In this document: in pieces, positions 41,051 through 51,383 of the stretch
Position numbering within the stretch: position 1 is the stretch's first letter
Layout of the letters: each line of letters starts with the position of its first letter
Assembly: GCA_017889705.1 (NCBI GenBank)
Contig: JAGGAB010000018.1
Location: 1-64,000, forward strand
Reading direction: 5' to 3'
DNA: 64,000 nt
DNA from: Bacillota bacterium
GTDB taxonomy: Bacteria > Bacillota > Negativicutes > Sporomusales > Sporomusaceae
Notes under the pieces: model-generated
Databases searched by the model: none
What the model was told of the DNA's origin: nothing
The model's input: the letters and a program-made list of their open reading frames with translations, nothing else
Program-made: the position numbers and the translations under genes

Positions 41051-42742
41051 ATGAAGAAACGAATGCCAATCAGTGCCCAGCTGGGCATGCTTATGGGAAC
41101 AGCTTTAGTACTTATGATTATCCTGTTAGGAATTGTTCTCTATGAATTTCAGGATACCAGTAACAGTTATCAATCCTTACTGTCAGGACCGGTCCAGCGA
41201 ACCATGGCTCTCAAAGATGCCCAGGACAATTTTCATGAGGCCTTAAGTAATTTACGCGGTTATATTGCGTATAATGATGAAAAATACGCTGATGATACAA
41301 TTACACTGCTTGATCATAGCCTGGATGCAGTCGCAACTTTTAGCGCTACCGTTAGCTCAGCAGAAAGCAAACAGCTTGGCGAACAGTTGCACACCACGCT
41401 GCTCTCTTATAAGGAAGATCTCAAGCGAGCTATTGCCCTGAAAAAAAATAATGATGCCGGTTATGCCGCCGTAATTGCAAATGCCCGCAAAAAAACCGAA
41501 ACCGTCAACAAACTCTTTGGCGATATTATGACTACTCAGGACAAAGGGCTTAACCAGCGGATTAAACAGCTCAACGAGCGACGATCCACAGTATTCAAAA
41601 CCATTATCATCACAAGCATTTTAGGTGTCCTTGTTATTATTGCCCTGCTGCTTTGGTACAGCCGTCAACTGGCAAGCCGGATGAGAAATCTGCGCAATGA
41701 TCTCCTGTCGCTTAGCCAACTGGACTTGTCTGGTAAAGATGTGTATCCTACCCGTAATGACGAAATCGGCGACATGGCCGAGGCTCTTATCACGATGAAA
41801 CAGGCGCTGCAGAACATTGTCCGTTTGGTCAAAAACAATGCTGACCAATTAGCGGCTTCCAGCCAGGAATTATCTTCTTCGGTACATGAGCAGCTGCAGG
41901 TGTCGGAAAGCATTGCCAAAAGCATTACCGATATTGCCGCAGGCTCTGATCGCAATACCAATAGCATCACCGAAATTTCTGCCGTTATCCAGCAAGTCGG
42001 CGCCGGAGCCGAGCAAATGAGCGCCAGTGCCTCGCAAGTTAACAGCGTTACCCAGGATGCTGTCGGTGATGCCAATCAGGGAATGCAGCTCATCAATAAA
42101 CTTGTCACTCAGAACAACACCATCGAAACATCGATGGCCGACATAACGCAAGTCTCTGAATCTCTGGTAAAACGCTCTGATGATATCCAGCAGATTGTCA
42201 CCACTATCCATAATATTGCCGGCCAAACCAACCTGCTTGCCCTCAATGCAGCCATTGAGGCAGCCCGAGCCGGCGAAGCCGGACGAGGCTTTGCCGTAGT
42301 AGCGGAAGAAGTCCGAAAACTTGCTGAGCAAAGTGCTCTTGCTACCAGTCATATTGAGGAAATCATCACTAAAATGACCACAGATATCGGATTTGCCGTT
42401 GATGTTGTTGCCAAGGCCAATACCGAAGTCGCCACAGGCAAAGCAGCAACTAATGAAACGCAGCAAGGTTTCCAGGCTATTATCAATAAGCTGACGCAAG
42501 TAAAAACCGGTATAGAGCAAATTAGTCATGCCGTGGAAGAAACGGCTCAGGGTATGCAGTCGGTAGTTAACAACATCCAAAACATCAGCGTTGTAGCCGA
42601 AGAAACCAGCGCTAGCGCCGAGACCGTGGCAGCATCAGCCCAGGAGCAAAGTGCCAGTCTCCATGAAGTAAGCACCAGCTCTGAGGAAATGTCTAAAATG
42701 GCCGGTGAACTAAATGCCATCACGGCAAAATTCAAAATGTAA
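41051..42742 (+). CDS. Methyl-accepting chemotaxis protein, four-helix-bundle type
   Basis: A 563-residue receptor: membrane helix 1 (about 10-30), an extracellular helical sensor of the 4HB type (about 35-180), membrane helix 2 (about 183-205), HAMP (about 205-258), and a canonical signalling domain with tip [20 protein letters not shown]. Flanking Glu/Gln-rich heptads are probable methylation sites. It is expressed from a sigma-54 promoter directly downstream of the NtrC-type activator gene, so that activator is its likely regulator. The ribosome site AGGAGG is strong. Confidence 0.93.
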   Translation: MKKRMPISAQLGMLMGTALVLMIILLGIVLYEFQDTSNSYQSLLSGPVQRTMALKDAQDNFHEALSNLRGYIAYNDEKYADDTITLLDHSLDAVATFSATVSSAESKQLGEQLHTTLLSYKEDLKRAIALKKNNDAGYAAVIANARKKTETVNKLFGDIMTTQDKGLNQRIKQLNERRSTVFKTIIITSILGVLVIIALLLWYSRQLASRMRNLRNDLLSLSQLDLSGKDVYPTRNDEIGDMAEALITMKQALQNIVRLVKNNADQLAASSQELSSSVHEQLQVSESIAKSITDIAAGSDRNTNSITEISAVIQQVGAGAEQMSASASQVNSVTQDAVGDANQGMQLINKLVTQNNTIETSMADITQVSESLVKRSDDIQQIVTTIHNIAGQTNLLALNAAIEAARAGEAGRGFAVVAEEVRKLAEQSALATSHIEEIITKMTTDIGFAVDVVAKANTEVATGKAATNETQQGFQAIINKLTQVKTGIEQISHAVEETAQGMQSVVNNIQNISVVAEETSASAETVAASAQEQSASLHEVSTSSEEMSKMAGELNAITAKFKM

Positions 42743-42764
42743 CTAGTCTAAATAGAATCTTTCA

Positions 42765-42804
42765 AAAACAGCAGAAACCTACTTGAGGTTCCTGCTGTTT
42801 TTTT
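42765..42804. terminator. Bidirectional terminator between MCP and lutC
   Basis: AAAACAGCAG-a-AACC / GGTT-c-CTGCTGTTTT (42765-42779, 42787-42800), one mismatch, then more T. Confidence 0.88.
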
Positions 42805-42809
42805 GCATC

Positions 42810-43517
42810 TTAGTTATCAATAACTATCGCCCACACACGATAGGGACCATGAACACCGATAGATAAATCCATTTCAATATCTGAGGTACGACTAGGTCCT
42901 GTGACAAAATCAATTGCAGAGGGCAACTGCCCCTGTCCGCGCCGTTCAATCAGGTGCCGCATAACAGTAGACATGGTAGGCACAATATCTGACTTAAGCA
43001 TCACCGCAATATGGGTAGGTGGCAGCAAACTTACTGATCGCCCGGTAGTGCTGCCGTTAAACAAGGCCAAGGTTCCGGTATAGCCAATGGCATAATTAAC
43101 CCAAGTAATGCCAACATCAGCCTGCTCTGCAGTTTCAATTAACTCCTGCCGGGATTTGTCACTATTCCAAAACTCTGATTTCACTTCCAGACTGGCAACA
43201 TCTATGTATTTTCGAAGTTCTGAATGGTCCCAGAGGATAGCCGTTTTGGCATTAAGTACTTTTAGCCATAATTTAATCTGATTGGTGGCCTCTAAACCGT
43301 CACAAACAACGGCCACCTTGCCGGTAAGTGCTTCCAGATTGGCTTTAAACAGTTCAAGTGGCTGCTCTTTTTTAAACTCCTGTTCCTGCCAAAAAGCCGG
43401 CGGCCCAACTTCTTTGCGCCCAGGCCGACTTGACAGTATTTTATCCCGCCCCAGAGCTTTGGCTACATTTTTCAAAAACATAGTTTCCTGTGCAGCATCT
43501 TCCTGAATACTTGTCAT
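42810..43517 (-). CDS. lutC: LutC-type lactate utilisation protein (LUD domain)
   Basis: About 235 residues of the LUD/YkgG family. The C-terminal ITWVNYAIGYTGTLALF and the conserved VTGPSRTSDIEMDLSIGVHGP are typical. LutC works with LutA and LutB in a three-subunit system that oxidises L-lactate to pyruvate. The start is ATG 43517 with AGGTGAG five bases upstream, eight bases after the lutB stop. It is the last gene of the operon. Confidence 0.92.
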   Translation of the reverse strand: MTSIQEDAAQETMFLKNVAKALGRDKILSSRPGRKEVGPPAFWQEQEFKKEQPLELFKANLEALTGKVAVVCDGLEATNQIKLWLKVLNAKTAILWDHSELRKYIDVASLEVKSEFWNSDKSRQELIETAEQADVGITWVNYAIGYTGTLALFNGSTTGRSVSLLPPTHIAVMLKSDIVPTMSTVMRHLIERRGQGQLPSAIDFVTGPSRTSDIEMDLSIGVHGPYRVWAIVIDN

Positions 43518-43525
43518 ATGCTCAC

Positions 43526-44938
43526 CTATTTCTTGCGTTTTTTCCATTCATCCCGGAAAGTTGTATCAGCCGCCGCTCGCATATAGCGCGAATTAGTCCA
43601 ATTGGCTAGTAACGGCAGCTTGGCAGTAATATAGCCATTGTTGACTAGCGGCTTTTGTCCCAGTGACGCAGCCTTCATGGCAAATTTATATGTGCTTGGT
43701 AATTTAAAGAAACGTTTCCACATCCCAAAAGCAAACTTTTCAAATGCCTGAGTGTGACCGGCACTTACCCGTCGCTGCCGCAGTTTAAACAATAAGTCCT
43801 GCAGTGGAATCTTAGCCGGACACGCAGTAGTACAGGCAGCACATAAAGTCGAAGCATAGGACAGCTCGCCCCAAAATTCCAGATCGCCTTCTAACATGGG
43901 GGTAATAACCGACCCTATTGGACCGCCATACACCGACCCGTAGGCATGGCCGCCGATTTGCCGGTATACAGGGCATACATTGAAGCAAGCCCCACAGCGA
44001 ATACAGTGAAGCGCCTGCCGGAATTCCTCATCAGCCAGCATGCGCGAACGCCCATTGTCCACAATTACCAGATGAAATTTTTCGCAACCGTCAATATCGT
44101 CTGGTTTGCGAGGGCCGTTAATGACTGACACATAACTGGTAAGCTTTTGCCCGGTGGCATTGCGCGGCAACATAGACAGCACGGCTTCCAGATCCTCAAA
44201 GGTCGGAATCACCCGTTCCATGCCCATAACACTGATAACCACCCGCGGCAGTGCCGTTGTCAGGCGGGCGTTGCCTTCATTGGTAACCAGTGTAATCGAA
44301 CCGGTTTCGGCAACTGCAAAGTTGCAGCCGGTAATCCCCACATCGGCAGTCATAAACTTGTTGCGCAGCACTTTTCGAGCAAATGCCGTCAGTGCTGGGG
44401 TGTCTGGTTCCACTTTTTCACCGGCAGCCTTAGAAAAAAGTTCGGCAATCTGCTGCCGGTTTTTGTGGATGGCCGGCACTATAATATGAGAGGGAGTTTC
44501 GCCGGCCAACTGCAGAATATATTCGGCCAAATCACTTTCGATTACATCCATGCCAGCGGCTTCCAGTGCTTTATTAAGATGAATTTCTTCTGTCACCATA
44601 GATTTGGATTTTACAATTTTTTTGGCGCCATATTGTTTACACAAACCAGTAATAATCTGGCGGGCATCTTCCGGGCCGGGCGCAAAGTAAACTTTGCCGC
44701 CGGCTTTCCTGACATTATCGGTTAACAGTTTAAGGTAATAGTCAAGGTGATTGACTGTATGCTGGCGTATAAGCTTTGTCTGTTCCCGCCAATCCTCCCA
44801 GTTGGGAAGTTCGCGAGCGGCTTTATCTTTGTTGCCGCTCAGCCGGTCAACGGCTTTGCGGACAGCTTGCCGCATCTGATCATCTTTTAAGGCTTTGACC
44901 GTCCTGTCGCGCAAATGGAGTGTTGGTCTTTCACTCAC
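43526..44938 (-). CDS. lutB: LutB iron-sulfur subunit of the lactate utilisation complex
   Basis: A 470-residue protein with an N-terminal LUD domain (VGITGCNFAVAETGSITLV) and two 4Fe-4S clusters: CIRCGACFNVCPVYRQIGGH and CAACTTACPAKIPL. The C-terminal part is the LutB-specific extension. It carries electrons during L-lactate oxidation. Its start overlaps the end of lutA by four bases (ATGA). Confidence 0.95.
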   Translation of the reverse strand: MSERPTLHLRDRTVKALKDDQMRQAVRKAVDRLSGNKDKAARELPNWEDWREQTKLIRQHTVNHLDYYLKLLTDNVRKAGGKVYFAPGPEDARQIITGLCKQYGAKKIVKSKSMVTEEIHLNKALEAAGMDVIESDLAEYILQLAGETPSHIIVPAIHKNRQQIAELFSKAAGEKVEPDTPALTAFARKVLRNKFMTADVGITGCNFAVAETGSITLVTNEGNARLTTALPRVVISVMGMERVIPTFEDLEAVLSMLPRNATGQKLTSYVSVINGPRKPDDIDGCEKFHLVIVDNGRSRMLADEEFRQALHCIRCGACFNVCPVYRQIGGHAYGSVYGGPIGSVITPMLEGDLEFWGELSYASTLCAACTTACPAKIPLQDLLFKLRQRRVSAGHTQAFEKFAFGMWKRFFKLPSTYKFAMKAASLGQKPLVNNGYITAKLPLLANWTNSRYMRAAADTTFRDEWKKRKK

Positions 44939-45663
44939 GTTCTCAACCCCTCATCTAGCAATTCAGCAACATGCATAACCCGAATATCGGATTTTTGTTT
45001 TTTCAGTCTGCCGTCAATATTCATCAGACAGCTTAAATCAACGCCAACTAATACATCAGCCTTAGTCTCCAGTATATTTCTGGCCTTTTCATCTACCATG
45101 GCCTCAGAAATTTCCGGCAACTTTACTGAGAATGTTCCTCCAAAACCACAGCAGGCTTCTTCATGCGGCAAAGGCACAAAATCGATTTCCTTTACGTTAC
45201 TAAGCAGCAGCTGAACATATTTGTCGGTATTCAAAAAACGGCGGGCATGGCAGCTGGAATGATAGGTTACCCGGTGAGGAAACCGCGCTCCCACATCCTG
45301 CTTGTTTAATATCCTAACAACAAATTCGCTAAACTCATAGATTTTGGCACTCAATTCTTTAGCCTGACGATATTGCTCCGGATTATCTGCAAATAAAAGC
45401 GGGTAATACTCTTTAACCGCCGTAATGCAGGAACCGGCAGGTGCCACTACATACTTGCTGTCACGGAAGGCAGCAAGCATGGTTTCAGCCACCGGCCGGG
45501 CATATTCCCAATAGCCGCTGCTTAACGCCGGCTGGCCGCAGCAAGTCTGGTCAGGTGGAAAATCCAGTGTCACACCCAGTTTTTCCAGAACGCGCACCAT
45601 GGCCTGACCAACCTGGGGAAACATACTGTCACAAATGCAGGTAATAAATATGGATGCTTTCAT
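44935..45663 (-). CDS. lutA: LutA, (Fe-S) CCG-domain subunit
   Basis: A 242-residue protein of two CCG cysteine-rich domains (CCGQPALSSGYW near residue 42 and CCGFGGTFSVKLPE near 180). It is the first gene of lutABC, divergent from a lactate permease gene 145 bases away; uptake and oxidation of lactate are thus encoded side by side. No GntR-type regulator (LutR/LldR) is adjacent. Confidence 0.94.
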   Translation of the reverse strand: MKASIFITCICDSMFPQVGQAMVRVLEKLGVTLDFPPDQTCCGQPALSSGYWEYARPVAETMLAAFRDSKYVVAPAGSCITAVKEYYPLLFADNPEQYRQAKELSAKIYEFSEFVVRILNKQDVGARFPHRVTYHSSCHARRFLNTDKYVQLLLSNVKEIDFVPLPHEEACCGFGGTFSVKLPEISEAMVDEKARNILETKADVLVGVDLSCLMNIDGRLKKQKSDIRVMHVAELLDEGLRT

Positions 45664-45808
45664 CCTGTGCCCTCCATAAAGCTAGAGTATACTTTGCCAT
45701 TGAGGCTTTTTTAGTTTGCGCATTTTATCCAGCATTATCCTGAGTTTTTTTTTGCTTTGTGACAAATAATAGAATCGAACAAATTGCGATGCTCAGGAGG
45801 GTACTATC

Positions 45809-47440
45809 ATGACATGGACACAAGAATATGTGCCGTTAGGAAGTGTATTTTTATCGGCACTGGCTGCCGCCATCCCAATGATTGTGATTTTTTATTTATT
45901 GGCCATTCGCCGTTCACCCGGCCAAGTAGCAGGAATCAGTTCATTAATAGCCGCATTTTTGGTGGCAGTGTTTGTTTATAAAATGCCTTTGACAACTACC
46001 TTGGTAGCGGCATTAATGGGGATTGCCTATGGCATATTTCCCATATTTTGGATTGTATTGACCGCTATTTTCATTTATAACATGACTGTCGAAACCGGCA
46101 AATTCGATGTCATCAAAAATTCCATTGCCACAATTACCGATGATCGTCGCCTGCAGGCTCTACTGATTGCCTTTTCCTTTGGCGCCTTTTTGGAAGGTGC
46201 TGCCGGTTTTGGCACACCAGTAGCTATATCGGCTGGCATGCTTGTCGGGCTGGGCTTCAACCCTTTGTACGCTGCCGGGCTTTGCCTGATTGCCAATACC
46301 GCACCGGTTGCCTTTGGCGGAATTGGTATTCCCATCATTGTTGCCGGTCAGGTAACAGGACTGGATACCATGAAGATAAGCCAGATGGTTGGACGCCAAC
46401 TGCCTTTTCTTTCCGTGGTTATCCCGATTTGGCTGATTGTACTTATGTCCGGCTGGAAAGCAACAATGGAAGTACTGCCTGCCTGTTTGGTTGCCGGCGT
46501 TTCATTTGCCGTCGTCCAGTACTTGTCTGCCAACTTTCTTGGCCCGGAGCTGCCCGATATTCTCTCCTCACTTGCGGCCATCTTCTCTCTCACCCTCTTT
46601 TTACGAAGCTGGAAGCCACCTTCTATCTGGCGCTTTCCCGGCGAACAAGCTACTAAAGCAAATGCAGCGGCTTTGCCTTCTTATTCTACCGGCGAGCTGG
46701 TTACCGCCTGGGCGCCGTTTATTATCTTGACAGTTATGGTTATTTTATGGGGCTTAAAGCCTGTTAAGGCACTACTGGATATACCCACTCTATCGATTTA
46801 CGTACCAGGGTTGCACAAAGTGGTTACGCAGGTTGCTCCTATTGCCAAGGCACCCACGCCTATGACCGCAGTCTATAAAATAAACTGGCTTAGTGCCGCA
46901 GGTACAGCGTTATTTATCGCCAGTATCCTGTCAGCCATGATACTAAACGTAGGAATGGGAAAGTTTTTCGGAATTCTCGGCAAAACCTTTAGTCAATTAA
47001 CCAAACCCCTGATTACCATTCCTGCCGTACTTGGATTGGCATATATCATGAACTATTCAGGCATGAGTTCCAGTTTAGGCTTATTCTTGGCAGGTTCAGG
47101 ATCATTCTTTCCCTTTTTCTCTGCTTGGCTTGGCTGGTTGGGGGTATTTCTTACCGGCTCAGATACTTCTGCCAATGCTTTATTTGGCAATCTGCAGTCA
47201 GTCACCGCCCAACAAGTTGGCGTTGACCCCACCTTAACTGTTGCCGCCAACTCCTCAGGCGGTGTTACCGGCAAAATGATTTCACCGCAAAGTATCGCCG
47301 TAGCTACTGCTGCAACCGGCCTTGTAGGGAAAGAAGGCGATTTATTCAGCTTTACTGTCATGCATTCTATTGTCCTGGCCATTATTGTGGGAGTTATGAC
47401 TTATCTACAAGCATACGCCTTATCCTGGATGATACCTTAA
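45809..47440 (+). CDS. lldP: L-lactate permease (LctP/LldP family)
   Basis: A 543-residue proton/lactate symporter with 12-14 membrane helices. Family marks include FGAFLEGAAGFGTPVAIS, GFNPLYAAGLCLIANTAPVA, the late SGMSSSLGLFLAG, and GSDTSANALFGNLQ. It is divergent from lutABC, so the shared 145-base region probably carries joint control. The ribosome site CAGGAGGG precedes the ATG. Confidence 0.95.
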   Translation: MTWTQEYVPLGSVFLSALAAAIPMIVIFYLLAIRRSPGQVAGISSLIAAFLVAVFVYKMPLTTTLVAALMGIAYGIFPIFWIVLTAIFIYNMTVETGKFDVIKNSIATITDDRRLQALLIAFSFGAFLEGAAGFGTPVAISAGMLVGLGFNPLYAAGLCLIANTAPVAFGGIGIPIIVAGQVTGLDTMKISQMVGRQLPFLSVVIPIWLIVLMSGWKATMEVLPACLVAGVSFAVVQYLSANFLGPELPDILSSLAAIFSLTLFLRSWKPPSIWRFPGEQATKANAAALPSYSTGELVTAWAPFIILTVMVILWGLKPVKALLDIPTLSIYVPGLHKVVTQVAPIAKAPTPMTAVYKINWLSAAGTALFIASILSAMILNVGMGKFFGILGKTFSQLTKPLITIPAVLGLAYIMNYSGMSSSLGLFLAGSGSFFPFFSAWLGWLGVFLTGSDTSANALFGNLQSVTAQQVGVDPTLTVAANSSGGVTGKMISPQSIAVATAATGLVGKEGDLFSFTVMHSIVLAIIVGVMTYLQAYALSWMIP

Positions 47441-47449
47441 TCACTGCTG

Positions 47450-47531
47450 ATAAAGAAAACACTGCTTGCGCTGAGCTTTAGGATAAGCGCAGTCGATGTT
47501 GCCCTTATCCTGTTTGTAAGAAAGTTATACT
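47450..47531 (+). repeat. Dispersed 80-bp repeat, copy 1
   Basis: About 80% identical by eye to 58979-59062 in the same orientation. Both share TAAAGAAAACAC, CTTTAG, AGCGCA, the block CGATGTTGCCCTTATCCTG and TAAGAAAGTTAT. In this copy the 3' part folds on itself (TTGCCCT with AGGGCAA, AGAAAGT with ACTTTCT). It starts ten bases after the lactate permease stop. Confidence 0.7.
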
Positions 47532-47546
47532 TTCTGTTAGGGCAAA

Positions 47547-47589
47547 AAAAGCAGGTTTGACCTATATTATATAGGCCAAACCTGCTTTT
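47547..47589. terminator. Bidirectional terminator between lldP and an MCP gene
   Basis: AAAAGCAGGTTTG/CAAACCTGCTTTT (47547-47559, 47577-47589) with an inner CCTATA/TATAGG. Confidence 0.9.
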
Positions 47590-47645
47590 CTTATGCTACA
47601 CGTTATTCTAATGCCCAGACACCTTCGTGACTGCGCATTAGCTCC

Positions 47646-49622
47646 TTACACTCGAAACTTGCTTACAGCACTTTGCAAATCCATCGCCAATTTCGCAAGC
47701 GCTTCACTGGCAGAAGCAATTTCTTCCATAGACGCCGATTGTTCCTGGGTGGCAGCCGATACGGTCTGAGCTTCACCGGAAGCATTGCGACTAATTTCTT
47801 CAATTCTATTAACTGAACTTACGATCTGCTGACTGCCTGTAGCCATCTGCTGAATGGATTCCGATATTTCTTTAATTTGCTCTGATACCTGTGATATTAA
47901 ATCTACGATTTCCCGGAATGCCTGGCTGGCAGCACTTACCACCTCGGCACCCCGCTTAACTTCGCGGGTTCCGTCATTCATGGCAACAACAGCCTGGTCA
48001 GTATCTCCCTGAATTTCTGTAATTAAACCTGCAATCTCTTTCGCCGCATCCTGAGATTGTTCAGCTAGTTTCCGCACTTCCTCTGCTACAACAGCAAAGC
48101 CGCGTCCCTGTTCTCCTGCCCTTGCGGCTTCAATTGCTGCATTAAGTGCCAGCAGATTGGTTTGGCCAGCAATACCGGCAATGGCATCCACAATCTGACC
48201 AATTTCCTTAGACCGTTCTCCCAGCTTGGCCACAACCTCAGCCGAAGTATTGACGGTTTGTTCAATCGACCGCATTTGCTCAATGGCTTGCACTGCCGAC
48301 TTGCCACCTTCACGGGCTTTGGCAGCAGCTTCAGCCGATTGCAAGGCAACTTCATTGGCGTTGGCGGCAACATTTTGAGTAGTTGCCGATATTTGCTCAA
48401 CCACCGAAGCAGTATTCTGAACGGTGCTAAGCTGCTCGTCCGCTCCTTTGGCCACATCGGTAATCGAACCAGCCACCTGGTTAGCGGCTTGGGATGATTG
48501 TTCGGCACTTGCCGTAAGCTCTTCACAAGAAGCGGCAAGATGCTCAGAATCAGAGGTAATCTGACGTATCAAAGTTTTTAACTGGGCTGTCATCACATTA
48601 AATGCTTCTGACAACTGACCAATCTCATCCCGGCTCTCTACCACCAGCGTCTGCGTTAAATCACCGTCCGCCACAGCCTGTGTGTTTGTTACTAAGCGGG
48701 AAATTGGCTGGGTAATCGACTTGGCAACAGCCAGTGCTGCAAAAACAACCAAGACAGCAACAGCAACCAGGATAATCCCGGCCCATATTAAATTGGCGCA
48801 CGCATCGGCAAGCGCCTCACTTTCCGGCACCTGCACCACAACGGCCCAGTTTGTCCGAGGAATATAGTCGTAACCGGCAAGCTTGCTTTGACCTTCGAAT
48901 TCATACACGCTATTACCGGTTTGCTGAGCAATTGCTTTTTGCACAGGCAGTAGCTGTTTCACATCAGCCTGCGAATCTACTAATTCCTTCTTCGGGTGGG
49001 CAATGATCTTGCCTTGATTGTCTGTAACAAAAGCATAGCCGGTTTCTCCGGATTTCACGGCAATTGTTTTGTTTACCAGTTCAGACAGATCCATGTTAGC
49101 AAAAATTACGCCAACAAGTGCACCCTGCGCATTTTTAATTGGCAGGCTGATAAAAATACCCGGCTTGCCGGTAGCTTTGGAAATAAGCACTTCACTAATA
49201 ACTTCCTGTTCACCCTTCATTACCCTTTGAAAATACTCCCGGTCGGCAACACTGATTAAGTTGCCGGCATCACGGGCAATCTGCTTTCCATCTGTTGCTA
49301 CAGTAACAACAGTGGAGAAATCATCATATTGCTGCTTAACCACTTTCAGTATTGGAACCTGTTGTTCAGGATTCATACTCTGTATTTGCGGTATTTTGCT
49401 GATAGTCTTTAGCACACCAATCCGGGCTTCAACCATACTTTCAATGTCGTCAGCCAGCGTGGCCGACAGTTGCTGGTTCTCCGTATTGGCTTTAACAACA
49501 TCTCCTTTATAAGCCTTGTATCCGTCATACGCACTGACCAGAAGCAGCGGTACTAAACTAATTAAAGCGAAATACAGGATTAACTTACTTCGTAAACTTG
49601 TAAATGAAAATTTTTCTGCCAT
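47646..49622 (-). CDS. Methyl-accepting chemotaxis protein, double-Cache type
   Basis: A 658-residue receptor: membrane helix 1 (about 13-33), an extracellular double-Cache sensor (about 40-270; the stretch [20 protein letters not shown] and GEQEVISEV...[11 protein letters not shown] are typical), membrane helix 2 (about 280-300), HAMP (about 302-355), and a canonical signalling domain ([20 protein letters not shown]). dCache receptors bind amino acids, organic acids or amines; its place next to lactate genes may be by chance. It converges on lldP. Confidence 0.93.
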   Translation of the reverse strand: MAEKFSFTSLRSKLILYFALISLVPLLLVSAYDGYKAYKGDVVKANTENQQLSATLADDIESMVEARIGVLKTISKIPQIQSMNPEQQVPILKVVKQQYDDFSTVVTVATDGKQIARDAGNLISVADREYFQRVMKGEQEVISEVLISKATGKPGIFISLPIKNAQGALVGVIFANMDLSELVNKTIAVKSGETGYAFVTDNQGKIIAHPKKELVDSQADVKQLLPVQKAIAQQTGNSVYEFEGQSKLAGYDYIPRTNWAVVVQVPESEALADACANLIWAGIILVAVAVLVVFAALAVAKSITQPISRLVTNTQAVADGDLTQTLVVESRDEIGQLSEAFNVMTAQLKTLIRQITSDSEHLAASCEELTASAEQSSQAANQVAGSITDVAKGADEQLSTVQNTASVVEQISATTQNVAANANEVALQSAEAAAKAREGGKSAVQAIEQMRSIEQTVNTSAEVVAKLGERSKEIGQIVDAIAGIAGQTNLLALNAAIEAARAGEQGRGFAVVAEEVRKLAEQSQDAAKEIAGLITEIQGDTDQAVVAMNDGTREVKRGAEVVSAASQAFREIVDLISQVSEQIKEISESIQQMATGSQQIVSSVNRIEEISRNASGEAQTVSAATQEQSASMEEIASASEALAKLAMDLQSAVSKFRV

Positions 49623-49857
49623 CTTTTAACCCCCATCCCCTTTTTTGTGTACAAGTGCATAGCAATATCTCTTTGTACAGTTAATCCGCTGACAAATAAA
49701 GTCTTACAACACTCCCCACTTGGTTCCGTTCCAAAATTTTACACGAAACGATATATATATATTCTCTTCTACAAAATAGCAATTTTTCCTCCAATTCAGA
49801 CTTTTAATTGCTATTTGTTTTACATAATGAGAAAAGGGTTAACTCTGCTGCCAAAGT

Positions 49858-51141
49858 TTAACCCTCTACCGGTATTTCCCGCACTACCTGTTCAAAAAAA
49901 CACTCTACCAAACTTTTACTAATCGCCGGTTCATAAAACGCCATGGAGAGTGTCATTTCCTCATTGTAGGTGCTAATTGCCAGCAAGGAAGCAGGCGCTG
50001 CCATTGCCGGTCCAATCATATAACCCTCCTTAGCCTTAACTTTTCCAAAATTAAGCGGTTCGTTACTGATAACCCCAATATTGGAGAAAATGGGTGAACA
50101 CAGCTCAGCGTCCTCTGAACGCAGCCAGTCTAGTACAGCTGCAGCTCCAATCCTGGAATATATCTCGGAAACAATAGCAGTATGAAGTCCTGGGATGCTG
50201 GCTTTTAACGTATTCATAGCTTCAGCAACTTTACCTAATGTATCTTCAAAACTCTCGCCGAGAATGCGGGAAATGGCCGGTATAACCAAACCTGAAAGAT
50301 TGCAAATTGCACCGGCCTTGTGTCCGGGAACATAGCGCCTGAGATCCACGGTTACCAGAAAACTCATGGGTTTATCGGGTTCCGGACGGACAAGCGTAAA
50401 CATGGCGCGATAACAGGCCGTAAGCAGTATGTCATTAACGGTAACGCCCCGGCTTCGAGCATACTCATATATCTGCCGCCAATGCGCTCTGCCGATTTTT
50501 TTCACAGCATACTCTGATTCCATATTTTGTGCGGATTCCATAGGGAATGACCAGGAATCCCGCTCTGGTCGATACGCTTCCCACGCCTTTTTTGCCTCGA
50601 CAACATCTATTTGTTCAAAAATCTGATTATATCCGCGCTGACCGCTTCTGTTTGGCACTGGTATATAACCTGGTTCCTCAAGTAATTTGTTATATAAAGA
50701 TGCCAATAAGGCCACACACTCTTTTAAGCCACCAGCATCACAACACGCATGATTAATTTTTATACACAACCTATCACCCTGCCCACTGCGCAGTAGCTTA
50801 ACCTGCAACAAAGGGTCTTGGTAAGAGTCTACCGGTACATTAATAAACTTGCGCATTTCACTTTCAACATCCTGGGTTTCCAGCAATGAACAGCTTTCTA
50901 GTTGCTTCAAATCAGCACGCCTGACCCAATAGCAAGTATCCTGATTCTCTATCAGGCGGCAGCTTAAGATCGGTTCTGCAGTAAAAAGCAAAGCAACCGC
51001 CTTGTTTAGCAGAGCGAAATCGATGTTTTCTTCAAAACCCAGAATACAATGAATTTCGTGATTACACCCCAAATAACCACTCATATGATTTAAAAGGTCC
51101 TGCGCATTGGCCGGAATACGTTCAGCAAGTTCAGCAGACAT
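49858..51141 (-). CDS. Stand-alone condensation / acyltransferase-fold protein
   Basis: A 427-residue protein of the chloramphenicol-acetyltransferase-like condensation superfamily. The active-site motif reads KINHACCDAGGLKE, a variant of HHxxxDG with N in place of the first H. A second family mark is VTVDLRRYVPG and GAICNLSGLVIP in the C-terminal half. Members join acyl and amine or alcohol groups (peptide synthetase condensation, alcohol acetyltransferase, wax-ester enzymes). There are no carrier-protein or adenylation genes nearby, so it acts alone or with distant partners. The substrate is unknown. Confidence 0.72.
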   Translation of the reverse strand: MSAELAERIPANAQDLLNHMSGYLGCNHEIHCILGFEENIDFALLNKAVALLFTAEPILSCRLIENQDTCYWVRRADLKQLESCSLLETQDVESEMRKFINVPVDSYQDPLLQVKLLRSGQGDRLCIKINHACCDAGGLKECVALLASLYNKLLEEPGYIPVPNRSGQRGYNQIFEQIDVVEAKKAWEAYRPERDSWSFPMESAQNMESEYAVKKIGRAHWRQIYEYARSRGVTVNDILLTACYRAMFTLVRPEPDKPMSFLVTVDLRRYVPGHKAGAICNLSGLVIPAISRILGESFEDTLGKVAEAMNTLKASIPGLHTAIVSEIYSRIGAAAVLDWLRSEDAELCSPIFSNIGVISNEPLNFGKVKAKEGYMIGPAMAAPASLLAISTYNEEMTLSMAFYEPAISKSLVECFFEQVVREIPVEG

Positions 51142-51383
51142 GGTTTTTCCCTTCCACAGTTCTCGAAATATTTAGTATAATTGTACCATCAACCGGTAAA
51201 TCATGAATAAGACATAATTGCTCAATTATTATATTTCACTGCCAACTATATGAAATCTAACAAAAATTTACTAACGAAAGCAGGATTTTGATTTATTTTG
51301 TAGTAATTATTATTTTGGAACAAACTGCCGCGAATAAGCGTTCCGGCAGTTTAAATACATTTACAATACCAAGGAGGATTAGC

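Noticed and set aside
41870..42580. Open frame of 236 codons opposite the MCP at 41051
   Set aside because: Antisense of the repetitive signalling domain; the same kind of shadow appears opposite the other MCP genes.
44147..44725. Open frame of 192 codons opposite lutB
   Set aside because: Lies fully within a well-supported gene and has no ribosome site or recognisable domain.
49752..49762. Short AT dinucleotide run
   Set aside because: Only about five units in an AT-rich gap; no sign of a functional repeat.
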